Shown here piece after piece: positions 29,056-37,972 of a stretch of 64,000 nt of DNA. Where the stretch lies: positions 1 to 64,000 of the IMG/VR virus record IMGVR_UViG_3300042392_000853, one strand, 5' to 3'. The notes beneath the pieces are model-generated. The model had not been told where the DNA came from. It made no database searches and saw only the letters and a list, made by a program, of their open reading frames with translations. Source of the stretch: a virus. Position numbers and translations under genes: made by a program. Each line of letters begins with the position of its first letter. Position 1 is the first letter of the stretch.

Positions 29056-31326
29056 GTGTCCTACACGCAAGTCTTCGGGGGCACGACCCTCTACCCCTCC
29101 GACGTCTCGTATCTGGCCCTGTCGCTGACCGCGGACACCACGCTGGAGTGGCCGCTGGAGTCCAGCACCCTCGCGCCCGTCGCCGCCTCGATCATCGACG
29201 TCACGCCGACCGGCGCGTTCGCCATCACCATGCCCGACGCCACGCTCACGGCTCCGGGGCAGACGGTGCTGTTCAACAACCTCGGGCCGTCAGTCGTCAC
29301 GGTGCTCAAGAGCGGGGGTGGCGTGCTGTGCTCCCTTGGCGCGGGCGAGCAGTGGCAGGTCTATCTGTCCAGCAACACCACCGCCGCAGGCGACTGGAGG
29401 GTCTTCCGCTACGGTGCGGCCACCGCTTCGGCGCAGGCCGCCTCTCTGGCGGGCTACGGGTTGGTCGCCATCGGGAACACGCTGGCTCAGGCGCAGCAGG
29501 TCACGCTGTTCAACAGTTCCTACTCGCCGGGCGCCGCCGACCGCAGCAAGGCGCTCGTGTGGACCGGCAGTTCGGGAACGCTCAACCTGCCCGTCACGTC
29601 AGCGGTCGGGAACGACTATTTCCTGAGCGTCCGGAACAGTGGGACCGGCGCGCTTCTGGTCGACGGCGCCGGCAGCGACCTGGTTAACGGCGCGGCGTCC
29701 TTGTCCATGCAGCCCGGCGACAGTGCGGTCTTCATCACGGACGGCGCCAACTGGTACACCGTGGGGCTCGGGCAGGACCCGGTGTTCGCGTTTGACTACA
29801 CGTCCGTGTCCGTGTCGGGGTCTACCTACACCCTGTCAGGAACGGAACTTAACCGAGTCGCGTATCGCTTCGTCGGCACGCTCTCCTCGGACATTGTCGT
29901 GCGGGTCCCGAACACGGTGCAGCAGTACTGGGTGTGGAACGACACCACGGGCGGCTCTTTCACACTCAGCGTCGCGACGCTTACGCAGCCCGCGCCGCTG
30001 GTGGTGCCCCGGGGCTCCCGGGGGATCTACTACTCGGACGGCTCGAACATGGTGAAGGCCGACACGGCGTCGATCTCACTGCCGATTAACCTGAGCGATG
30101 GTGGCACCGGCGCGAGCACGGCTGCGGGCGCGCGGATAAACCTTGGCGGGTCGTCTGTCGGCATCGCGGTGTTCACCGCGGCGACCTCGCAGGCAGCCCA
30201 AGCGGCTATCGGCATCCCGGTCCCGCCGCCGTTCTCGCTGGGCACGGGCGTCTGGAACGGCGTGACGCCAACCCAACTCGACCTCACGATCCCAGTCGGC
30301 GTGGCGTACTCTCAGTCCGCCGGCCAGCAGATAATCTTCAAGGTGCCCACATCCAGCCCGTCAGGGGCCATAACCATCAAGGTCGGGGCGAACGCTGCGG
30401 TGTCGCTGGTCAACGTCGACGGGTCGGCGATGAACCTGCAAGACCTCATGCCCGCCGCCTCCTACTTGGCGATTTTCGACGGCACCCGGTTCCAACTCCA
30501 GACACCCACCAACTCGGTCCTTAGCGGATACGCGCAGGCCACCAACGGCGCCATCTCCGGCTACATCGTGTCCAACGATGTGACGAACCCGAACACGACG
30601 TTGAACATTTCCGTCGGAAACTGCCGGGACAGCACCAACAGCCGGAACATCCCGCGCACCGCGGGCATCATCAAGAACCTGTTTGCTGTATGGGCGGCTG
30701 GCACGAACCAAGGCGGGCGCGACGTCGCCACGGCCCCCGCAGCCAACGAGACCTGGCACGTTCACGCCATTCTCAACGGGACCAGCGGGGTGACGGACGT
30801 CCTGCTGTCGAAGTCGGCGACCGCACCGACACTCCCTTCGGGCTACACCCACTTCCGGCGTGTCATGTCAGTGGTTCTCGACTCGTCCGCCAACATCAAG
30901 GGTTTCGTGCAGTCTGGCAGCTACGTCCAGTTGAAGGTCCGCAACGCCGAGTTCGCGACCACTTCAAACGGCGTCGCCGCCGGTACCCTGCGCAACATGC
31001 AGGTGCCTCTCGGCCTGAAGTTGCTCCTCGATGTCTACTACCAGAGCACGACGAGCGGGGGCAGCACAACCGACCCCGTTTTTAGCGGCTGCTACGACCC
31101 CGATGTCGGTGTGCCGAACGGCACTCTGGCCACAAACAACAACGCCAGGTGGGCGCAACTTCGCATACAATGGGGCGGGTCAAACCTCGACCTTCGCTAC
31201 CAGACGACCATGCTTCAGGTCTACACAAACACCAACGCTCAGATTTTCACCGCGTCTAACGACTCTACCGAGGTCATCGCGGGGGGTGTGGTCGGCTGGC
31301 TCGACCCAAGGGACAATTTCTTCTGA
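29056..31326 (+). CDS. Large tail fibre protein, 756 aa
   Basis: GTG start at 29056. Beta-rich throughout, with fibre-type segments (DGGTGASTAAGARINLGGSS near residue 350, NGAISGYIVSNDVTNPNTTLNI near 500) and a C-terminal 250-residue domain (YTHFRRVMSVVLDSSANIKGF, LKLLLDVYYQSTT) that recurs in phage receptor-binding proteins. It ends in TGATG overlap with the esterase gene at 31326, so the two are likely made together. Confidence 0.75.
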   Translation: MSYTQVFGGTTLYPSDVSYLALSLTADTTLEWPLESSTLAPVAASIIDVTPTGAFAITMPDATLTAPGQTVLFNNLGPSVVTVLKSGGGVLCSLGAGEQWQVYLSSNTTAAGDWRVFRYGAATASAQAASLAGYGLVAIGNTLAQAQQVTLFNSSYSPGAADRSKALVWTGSSGTLNLPVTSAVGNDYFLSVRNSGTGALLVDGAGSDLVNGAASLSMQPGDSAVFITDGANWYTVGLGQDPVFAFDYTSVSVSGSTYTLSGTELNRVAYRFVGTLSSDIVVRVPNTVQQYWVWNDTTGGSFTLSVATLTQPAPLVVPRGSRGIYYSDGSNMVKADTASISLPINLSDGGTGASTAAGARINLGGSSVGIAVFTAATSQAAQAAIGIPVPPPFSLGTGVWNGVTPTQLDLTIPVGVAYSQSAGQQIIFKVPTSSPSGAITIKVGANAAVSLVNVDGSAMNLQDLMPAASYLAIFDGTRFQLQTPTNSVLSGYAQATNGAISGYIVSNDVTNPNTTLNISVGNCRDSTNSRNIPRTAGIIKNLFAVWAAGTNQGGRDVATAPAANETWHVHAILNGTSGVTDVLLSKSATAPTLPSGYTHFRRVMSVVLDSSANIKGFVQSGSYVQLKVRNAEFATTSNGVAAGTLRNMQVPLGLKLLLDVYYQSTTSGGSTTDPVFSGCYDPDVGVPNGTLATNNNARWAQLRIQWGGSNLDLRYQTTMLQVYTNTNAQIFTASNDSTEVIAGGVVGWLDPRDNFF

Positions 31327-31997
31327 TGTCTTGGCAAGTCCGCAAACCCTTCACCCTCGTCACCTACGGCACGTCGCTGACTACAGGGCGGCTCTCAGCG
31401 CAATGGGTTGAGCGGCTGCAACAGGCGCTCTACGGCGTGCCCGAAGCCATCGGGCCGGTGATCGTCTACAACATGGGCCGGGGCTCCCAGACATCGGCTT
31501 GGGGCGCTGCGAACGCAAATCTGGCGGCGGACATGCGGCCCACGCATATCCTGACCGAAGGATTTGCTATCAACGATAGCGCCCTCGTCGGCGGCGTCCC
31601 GCAAGTCAGCCAGATCGACCACCTGCTGAACATGGCCAGTATGCGGGCTACGTGGAAGGCGGCGAACCCGTCGGTTGACATCACTTGGCAGACGATGAGC
31701 AGCGTCAGTTCCGACGTGGCTACTGGGCGCCCCAACTTGGCGAACTACTACGCCGACGAGATGACCTACGCCACCGCGCAGGGCGACACCGCCCTTGACA
31801 ACTACTTGGGTCCCGGCGGCGCGTACCCCGGGCCGTCAGGTGGGTGGCCGAAGCCGCTTTCCCCGGCACTGACATACGACGGCGACGGGCTGCACCCGCT
31901 CTGGTCTGGCGCCGACGACACGTACCTGTTTCCGAACGTGCGCTGGTGGGCGCGCGTCAAGATGGCGGCCTACTGGGGGCTGCCTGCTCCTGTCTAA
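31326..31997 (+). CDS. SGNH/GDSL-like esterase
   Basis: 223 aa with the four SGNH blocks: YGTSLTTGRL (nucleophile Ser near residue 17), NMGRGSQTSAWG (Gly), EGFAINDSA (Asn near 83) and DGDGLHPLW (Asp 187 and His 190). Encoded directly after the fibre, it probably deacetylates a surface polysaccharide during adsorption. It has no signal peptide, in line with a virion-bound enzyme. Confidence 0.75.
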   Translation: MSWQVRKPFTLVTYGTSLTTGRLSAQWVERLQQALYGVPEAIGPVIVYNMGRGSQTSAWGAANANLAADMRPTHILTEGFAINDSALVGGVPQVSQIDHLLNMASMRATWKAANPSVDITWQTMSSVSSDVATGRPNLANYYADEMTYATAQGDTALDNYLGPGGAYPGPSGGWPKPLSPALTYDGDGLHPLWSGADDTYLFPNVRWWARVKMAAYWGLPAPV

Positions 31998-32019
31998 CCG
32001 AGTTTCACCGTAAGCTGAA

Positions 32020-32178
32020 ATGACCAAGCGCACTGAAACTTCCGTCCCGAAGCCCTACCCGAGTTGGGTGTGGGACCCTGTCACCAAGGACTGGGAGGCC
32101 CCGGTCCCGTTGCCGGAAGCCTACCGCGCATACGTGTGGGACGAAGAGACGCTGTCCTGGCTCGAAGCAGGAGGCTGA
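32020..32178 (+). CDS. Small Trp/Pro-rich phage protein, 52 aa
   Basis: ATG at 32020 after a short gap. The pattern PYPSWVWDPVTKDWEAPVPLPE...YVWDEETLSWLE, with regularly spaced Trp, is found in short phage proteins of unknown role near fibre genes. It ends four bases before the GTG of the next gene. Confidence 0.6.
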   Translation: MTKRTETSVPKPYPSWVWDPVTKDWEAPVPLPEAYRAYVWDEETLSWLEAGG

Positions 32179-32181
32179 TCC

Positions 32182-33714
32182 GTGGCTGAGAGCATCATTC
32201 GCATCCAGTCGCAACCCGGCATCAAGCGCGACGGCACCATGCTGGAGGGCGACGCTTACGTCGACGGGCAGTGGGTGCGGTTCCAGCGCGGCCTGCCGCG
32301 GAAGATCGGCGGCTACCGTTCGATCAACAAGTTCCTGTCCGAAGTCAGCCGGGCGCTGAACGCCTACACCCAGAACGACCTGACCTACGTCCACTCGGGC
32401 TCGGCCAACAAGATCGAGCGGTTCTTCATCGACTCGTCGAACAACACCTCGGTCATCACCGACCGCACCCCGACGTCGGGCTTCACGACCAACCCCGCCA
32501 ACGTCTGGCAGTTCGACATCGACAGCGATAGCACCCAGAACCTGATCGTGGCGCAAGTGGCGCCGAACGGGGTGAACATCGCCAACAGCACCGGCGGCCA
32601 GTTGTTCTCAGGCCCGATCCTCGGCGCCACCGCACTGACGTCGATCACCTTGCCGCTCGGCGGCAACTGCACCGGCGGCGTCGTGGCGCTGCACCCCTAC
32701 ACCTTCATCTACGGGACCAACGGCTACGTGGCTTGGTCCGTCGCTGGCGACCCGACCGACTTCAGCGGCACGGGCAGTGGATCTGCAAACGTCACGGCGC
32801 AGAAGATCGTGAAGGGTATGCCGCTCCGCGGTGGCCCGGGCAACTCGCCGTCGGGCCTGTTCTGGTCGCTGGACGCCCTTGTGCGGGGCTCCTTCGTGGG
32901 CGGGGCCGAAGTCTTCCAGTTCGACACGCTCAGCACCGAGTCCTCGATCCTGTCGCCCAACGGCGTCATCGAGTACGACGGGGTGTTCTTCTGGCCGGGT
33001 GTTGACAGGTTCCTCCTGTTCAACGGCGTGGTGCGTGAAGTGCCGAACTCCATGAACCTCAACTGGTTCTTCGACGGCCTGAACGAGACCCAAGCCCAAA
33101 AGGTGTTCGCCGTGAAGGTGCCCCGCTACGGGGAAATCTGGTGGTGCTACCCGCGCGGCGAGGCGACGGAGTGCAGCCACGCCATCATCTACAACGTGCG
33201 CGAGAACTCGTGGTACGACTGCGAGTTGCCGAACGGCGGCAGGTCCGCCGGCGCGACGCCCTCGGTGTTCCGCAAGCCGCTGATGACCGGCGTGCAGCTT
33301 CTCAACAGTGGCTACAAGTTGTGGGTCCACGAGACCGGCGTCGACGAGGTGGACGGCACGTCCGTCCAGCCGATCTACTCGTTCTTCGAGACGGCGGAAA
33401 TCTCCTTGCCCATCTCCAGCGAGGGCAAGATCAACAAGCAACTGCACGTCGCCCACATCGAGCCCGACTTCGTGCAGTCCGGCGAGATGGTGGTCTCGGT
33501 GCATGGGCGCTTCAACGCCCGCTCGCCGGAAATCGAGGGGCCGTTCATGCCGTTCCCGGCGGCGGCGACAGGCCAGACGGATCAGGTCGTCAACCTCAAG
33601 ACGCAGCGCCGACAACTGCGGTTCCGCTTCGCGTCGAACGTGATCGGCGGCGACTACCAGATGGGTCTGGTCCTGGCACATGTCCAGCCCGGCGACGGGA
33701 CGATGATCGGATGA
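32182..33714 (+). CDS. Tail hub/stabilisation-like virion protein, 510 aa
   Basis: GTG start at 32182. A beta-rich protein built of repeated blocks like GTNGYVAWSVAGDPTDFSG, SLDALVRGSFVGGAEVFQFDTLS and DGVFFWPGVDRFLLFNGVVRE, which suggest a propeller. It resembles podoviral hub proteins of the P22 gp10/tail-tube B type. It overlaps the next gene by ATGA. Confidence 0.65.
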   Translation: MAESIIRIQSQPGIKRDGTMLEGDAYVDGQWVRFQRGLPRKIGGYRSINKFLSEVSRALNAYTQNDLTYVHSGSANKIERFFIDSSNNTSVITDRTPTSGFTTNPANVWQFDIDSDSTQNLIVAQVAPNGVNIANSTGGQLFSGPILGATALTSITLPLGGNCTGGVVALHPYTFIYGTNGYVAWSVAGDPTDFSGTGSGSANVTAQKIVKGMPLRGGPGNSPSGLFWSLDALVRGSFVGGAEVFQFDTLSTESSILSPNGVIEYDGVFFWPGVDRFLLFNGVVREVPNSMNLNWFFDGLNETQAQKVFAVKVPRYGEIWWCYPRGEATECSHAIIYNVRENSWYDCELPNGGRSAGATPSVFRKPLMTGVQLLNSGYKLWVHETGVDEVDGTSVQPIYSFFETAEISLPISSEGKINKQLHVAHIEPDFVQSGEMVVSVHGRFNARSPEIEGPFMPFPAAATGQTDQVVNLKTQRRQLRFRFASNVIGGDYQMGLVLAHVQPGDGTMIG

Positions 33715-33941
33715 TCAACCCGCGAAACATGACGCTGACAGACTGGGCGGATAGTGTTATCCTCTCGACGAGTGATGCGTGGTCCTTCGGCAAGCTGGAG
33801 GACGAGTCGCGTTGGCAAGACTGGGCCATCGGCTTCGTGCGAGCATCACAGTTCACACAGCAGGTCGTCCCGGACCCCTATCAGTTTGCGGACTGGCGCG
33901 ACTGGGCCGAGCGCGCTTATCCCATGCTTGAGGTGAACTGA
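33711..33941 (+). CDS. Hypothetical virion-module protein, 76 aa
   Basis: ATG at 33711 overlapping the previous stop. Trp-rich and acidic (TDWADSVILSTSDAWSF, ESRWQDWAIGFV, DWRDWAERAYP). Probably a small tail component or assembly factor. No family recognised; coupling supports it. Confidence 0.6.
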   Translation: MINPRNMTLTDWADSVILSTSDAWSFGKLEDESRWQDWAIGFVRASQFTQQVVPDPYQFADWRDWAERAYPMLEVN

Positions 33942-33943
33942 CG

Positions 33944-35632
33944 ATGGCAGAAGATTTCGCCGTTAAGGCGCCCGGGGCCGCTCAAAGCAGCGCTCTCCTG
34001 AGCAACGCGCAACTCATGCCTGCCGACCCGAAGAAGGGCTACGGCACGCCCTACTACGCGGCTTACACAAATGACGGCGACATGGCCGGCGCGGTCATGG
34101 TGGCCGAAGGGCAGAAGGTCCGCCTCGTCGACAAGTTGACCGGCGACGTCGTGTACGAGGGTGTCGGCCCGGCGGCGGCGCAGGTCGCCACGGCCACGGC
34201 GAACGCGATCTCCAAGGACAAGGGGCGGGGGGCTGCGTGGGCCATCCAGAAGCCGACCGATGAGGGCGGCTGGGTGTCCATGGCCGAGGAGCGCTATGAC
34301 CCCAAGAAGCAGGGCTTCTGGGGCAAGTTGGCGGACTTCGCGCTGCCTGTCCTCGGGGCTATTCTGGCGCCCATGACCGGCGGCCTGTCGCTGGGTCTCA
34401 CGGGCACACTCGGCACGGCGGTGGCGACTGGCCTCGGTGCAGCGGGCGGCTCTCTGCTCGGCTCCGCGACGAACCGTCGCGACTTCGACGACGCGCTGAA
34501 GCGGGCTGCGGTGACGGGCTTGACGGCGGGGGCGCTGTCCGGTGTGACCCCGGTTATCGGCAAGGCGATCACGAAGATCCCCGGCCCTGTCGGCAACGCG
34601 ATCAACACCGGCTACAGCGCGGTGATGAACCCGCTGAACGCCGGGGTCAACGCCGTGCGCGGTGCGGCGGGCAACGTTGGCAACGTCATTGGAAACGCGG
34701 CTGCGGGTGTCGGAAACACCGTCGGCGAACTGATCATCACCCCGTCGGTGACGAGCGCCATCACGGGCGGTGGCCTCGGGGCGCTTACCGGGACGGCAGG
34801 CGCCAATGCGCTTACCGGCGGCTCGGGGGCCGACACCGTCGGCAACACTATCGAGGGCGTGGACGTCACAGCCAGCAACACCGACGCCACGACCGGCGGT
34901 GTCGTCGGCACCATCGGCTCCAACGTCGTGCTCAACGACGCCACCATCCCGTCAAACGTCGAAGGACTTGATACGTCCGGCCCCGACTACCGTGACCAGA
35001 ACAGCCTGCTGGAATGGATCAAAGCCAACCCGCTTGACGCCGCTAGGCTCGGGCTGACACTGGCCGGAGGTATCGGCGGTGTCGCATCCGGTGGTGGCTC
35101 CGGCGGCTCTGGCTCTCTGCCTCCCGGCTTCGCGGCTGCGGGCACACCGGGCTCGCTGTCCGACGCTTTCCGCGCCAAGCTGCCGGCGCCCTCCGGGCCG
35201 TTCGCCAACCTGTCTGCCCGCAACGTCGCCATGACGCCCGATCAGTGGAAGACCTACGGCACGCGCTCCGAGGAGTCGTTCTATAACAACGTGCCGCAGC
35301 GCCCGTCGGGTATCCTCGACACTCCACGCCGCGCGCCGCCGACACCTGTGCCGTCCGCCGAGCCTGAGCGGTTCGCCAAGGGCGGCTTCGCCGTGCGCGG
35401 CATCGGCTCTGGCCGCGACGACAAGATCCCCGCGCGCCTGAGCGACGGCGAGTACGTCATTGACGCAGAGACCGTGGCCCTCCTCGGCGACGGCTCGTCG
35501 GACGCCGGGGCGAAGCGCCTCGACGCTTTCCGCGCCAACATCCGCAAGCACAAGGGCAAGAAACTCGTGCGGGGCGAGTTCAGCGTGAACGCCAAGAAGC
35601 CCGAAGCCTACCTCAAAGGGGGACGTGTCTGA
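33944..35632 (+). CDS. Internal virion protein with hydrophobic centre, 562 aa
   Basis: Residues about 125-280 are Gly/Ala/Val/Leu-rich (VLGAILAPMTGGLSLGLTGTLG and similar), able to insert in membranes, as in ejection proteins of podoviruses. The C-terminal 90 residues (GGFAVRGIGSGRDDKIPARL, SDGEYVIDAETVALLGDG) form a domain seen at the end of many phage internal or tape-measure proteins. It probably helps build the DNA conduit during infection. Confidence 0.65.
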   Translation: MAEDFAVKAPGAAQSSALLSNAQLMPADPKKGYGTPYYAAYTNDGDMAGAVMVAEGQKVRLVDKLTGDVVYEGVGPAAAQVATATANAISKDKGRGAAWAIQKPTDEGGWVSMAEERYDPKKQGFWGKLADFALPVLGAILAPMTGGLSLGLTGTLGTAVATGLGAAGGSLLGSATNRRDFDDALKRAAVTGLTAGALSGVTPVIGKAITKIPGPVGNAINTGYSAVMNPLNAGVNAVRGAAGNVGNVIGNAAAGVGNTVGELIITPSVTSAITGGGLGALTGTAGANALTGGSGADTVGNTIEGVDVTASNTDATTGGVVGTIGSNVVLNDATIPSNVEGLDTSGPDYRDQNSLLEWIKANPLDAARLGLTLAGGIGGVASGGGSGGSGSLPPGFAAAGTPGSLSDAFRAKLPAPSGPFANLSARNVAMTPDQWKTYGTRSEESFYNNVPQRPSGILDTPRRAPPTPVPSAEPERFAKGGFAVRGIGSGRDDKIPARLSDGEYVIDAETVALLGDGSSDAGAKRLDAFRANIRKHKGKKLVRGEFSVNAKKPEAYLKGGRV

Positions 35633-35633
35633 C

Positions 35634-36665
35634 ATGGCCGACGATACTGGACTGACCAGCTTCCTCAACAGCGGCAACGTGAACATCGCGCCGAACGCCA
35701 GCACGACCGAGACCGTGCTGCCGGAGTGGTACACGAACTACGGGATGCAGCTTCTCTCTAATCAGAGCGCGCTGATGAACGCCCCGTACCAGACCTACCA
35801 AGGTCCTCGTGTCGCGGGGTTCACGCCCGACCAGCAGGCTGCGTTCAGCGCGACCAAGGATGCGGCGTTCTCCTACCAGCCCGGCCTGAACGCCGCCACG
35901 ACCGCCACGCAGAACCTGCTCACGCAGCCCGGCGGCTTGCAGACCGCGCAGCCCTTCCTGAACCGCGCCGGCCAGACGTCGGCGTCTCAGGTGCAGCAGT
36001 ACATGAACCCCTACCAAGACGCGGTGGTCAACCGCATCGGGGAACTCGGCGCGCGCACCCTGCGTGAGCAAATCCTGCCGGAGATCAGCGACCGCTTCAT
36101 CAAGTCTGGACAGTTCGGCGGGTCGCGTCAGGCCGAGATGATCGGTCGGGGTATTCGCGACACGATGGAGGGCATCACGGCTAGGCAGGCCGAGGCCCTG
36201 TCGTCCGGCTACCAAGGCGCGCTCGGCGCAGCGCAGACCGACCTGTCGCGCCTCGGCAACCTCGCCGGGACCGCCGGGACCCTCGGCCAAGGGGACATCG
36301 CCTCCCAGCGCGCCACCGCCGCGCAGATGGCGGACATGGCCGCCCGTCAGCAGAGCCTCGGGCTCACCGGCGCTGGAGCCCTGTCGGCTATCGGCGACAG
36401 GCAGCAGGCTCTCGATCAAGCCAACCTTGACGTTGCGTATCAGGACTTCCTCAAGCAGCAGGGCTACCCGCAGGCGCAGATCGACAACGCGGTCGCCACG
36501 ATGAAGGGTGTGCAGGGCGCCGTGCCGCAAGGCACGTTGGAGTTCGGTTACGGGCCTACCGGCACACCGGCGCCGGGCGAGGAGTCCGATCTCGGCAAGT
36601 TCGCTACGGGGGCGGGCACGGCGCTCACCCTCGCCAAAGCCTACAAAGAGATTTTCGGAGGCTAA
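35634..36665 (+). CDS. Internal virion protein, 343 aa
   Basis: ATG at 35634 is preferred over GTG 35625 because AAAGGGGGA sits ten bases upstream. Helical, Ala/Gln-rich protein with YMNPYQDAVVNRIGELGAR and FGGSRQAEMIGRGIRDTMEGI segments that recur in podoviral internal proteins. It ends just before the next ejection-type gene. Role in DNA ejection is inferred. Confidence 0.65.
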   Translation: MADDTGLTSFLNSGNVNIAPNASTTETVLPEWYTNYGMQLLSNQSALMNAPYQTYQGPRVAGFTPDQQAAFSATKDAAFSYQPGLNAATTATQNLLTQPGGLQTAQPFLNRAGQTSASQVQQYMNPYQDAVVNRIGELGARTLREQILPEISDRFIKSGQFGGSRQAEMIGRGIRDTMEGITARQAEALSSGYQGALGAAQTDLSRLGNLAGTAGTLGQGDIASQRATAAQMADMAARQQSLGLTGAGALSAIGDRQQALDQANLDVAYQDFLKQQGYPQAQIDNAVATMKGVQGAVPQGTLEFGYGPTGTPAPGEESDLGKFATGAGTALTLAKAYKEIFGG

Positions 36666-36667
36666 GG

Positions 36668-37972
36668 ATGGAAGACGAAGACCTCGGCGCGCTGTCCTCT
36701 GTGCGCGATGCGGAAGACGCCGCCGCCCCCGCGCTGACCGGGAACCCGCAGGCGCTCGCCGTGCTCAACTCTTTGCGCGAGGAGCAGCGCAAGCGGTGGG
36801 ACGAGTATGCCCAAAGCATCCGCGCCGCGCGTAGCGCCCAGATGCAACAGACCGGGCCGTCCGCCACGGACAGGCTGGCAAGCGCCTTGCTGGCGGCGGG
36901 TCGCCCTAACCGCGGCGGCTCGAACTGGGAGTCGTTGCGCCAAGGGCTGGAGAACTGGAACCAGAGCGGCGAGGCCGCCCGCCAAGCGCAAATGCAGCAG
37001 AAGCAACTGGCTGCGCAGGAAGAAGCCGAACTCGCCAAGATGGCGTTCGAGCAGGGCTCGTCGCTGGAGAACCTGGCGGCGAAGTACGCGATGGCGCCGC
37101 AAAAGTCGGGGTGGAACGTGTCCGGCGGCATCTCGACCGGAGGCGAGCCTTACGCCACTTACCGCGACCCGAGCGGGCGTCTTGTCGTCAAGACCCGCGG
37201 CGGCGAGACGGCCTTCGACGCGCCGGGCGCCCCGGCGGCTGGTGGTGCTCCGCCTGCTGGTGGCGCCCCGGCTGCGGGCGGCGCACCCACGGGAGATATG
37301 TTCGTCGGGCCGGACGGCAAGACCTACCGGAAGGATGCCTTCGGTGTGCCGCGCGAGGTGTTTGGTGGAGAGACCCGCCCCGCCACGCCCGAAGAGGCGC
37401 GGCAGTTCGGCGTCACGGAGGGCTCGTTCGAGGGCGGCGTGTTCAAGCCGGGCGCCGGCGCAGTGCCGATGGCGCAACTCAAGTCGGAGATTCCGAAGTT
37501 CGAGAACAGCATCCTGCACATGCAGGACCAGATCGGACTTGCGGAGAGCCTGAAGTCCCGCGCCGGGCCGCTGACCACGGGTCTCGGAGGCACAATCGCA
37601 GGGTTCATCCCCGGGACGTCGGCGTTCACCTTCAAGGAGGATCTGACGAAGACGCTCGGTGGCAACATCGCCTTTGACCGCCTCCAGCAGATGCGCGAAG
37701 AGTCCAAGACCGGCGGCGCCCTCGGGCAGGTCGCCGTGCAGGAACTGGACGCGCTGCGCTCGTCGATGGCCGCGCTCAATGCGTCCATGGATATGAAGGA
37801 CCTCACCCGCAACCTCGACATGGTCATCGCCAAGTACAAGCGGGCGATGTCCGCCTACCAGCGCATGGTTGAGGAGCGCAAGCGCACCCTGTCCGGCGGC
37901 GCTCCGGCGCAAGGCGGTGCGCCCGCGAGCGGGACAATCAAGTACGACCGGAACGGCAACAGGATTCGCTAA
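36668..37972 (+). CDS. Internal virion protein, 434 aa
   Basis: Helical N-terminal half (Glu/Gln/Ala-rich), a Gly/Pro/Ala low-complexity linker (about 188-215), and a C-terminal helical domain (FENSILHMQDQIGLAESL...FTFKEDLTKTLGGNIAFDRL). The GGNIAFDRLQQMREESKTGGALGQV block is found in phage internal proteins. It overlaps the next gene by one base (TAATG). Confidence 0.6.
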   Translation: MEDEDLGALSSVRDAEDAAAPALTGNPQALAVLNSLREEQRKRWDEYAQSIRAARSAQMQQTGPSATDRLASALLAAGRPNRGGSNWESLRQGLENWNQSGEAARQAQMQQKQLAAQEEAELAKMAFEQGSSLENLAAKYAMAPQKSGWNVSGGISTGGEPYATYRDPSGRLVVKTRGGETAFDAPGAPAAGGAPPAGGAPAAGGAPTGDMFVGPDGKTYRKDAFGVPREVFGGETRPATPEEARQFGVTEGSFEGGVFKPGAGAVPMAQLKSEIPKFENSILHMQDQIGLAESLKSRAGPLTTGLGGTIAGFIPGTSAFTFKEDLTKTLGGNIAFDRLQQMREESKTGGALGQVAVQELDALRSSMAALNASMDMKDLTRNLDMVIAKYKRAMSAYQRMVEERKRTLSGGAPAQGGAPASGTIKYDRNGNRIR

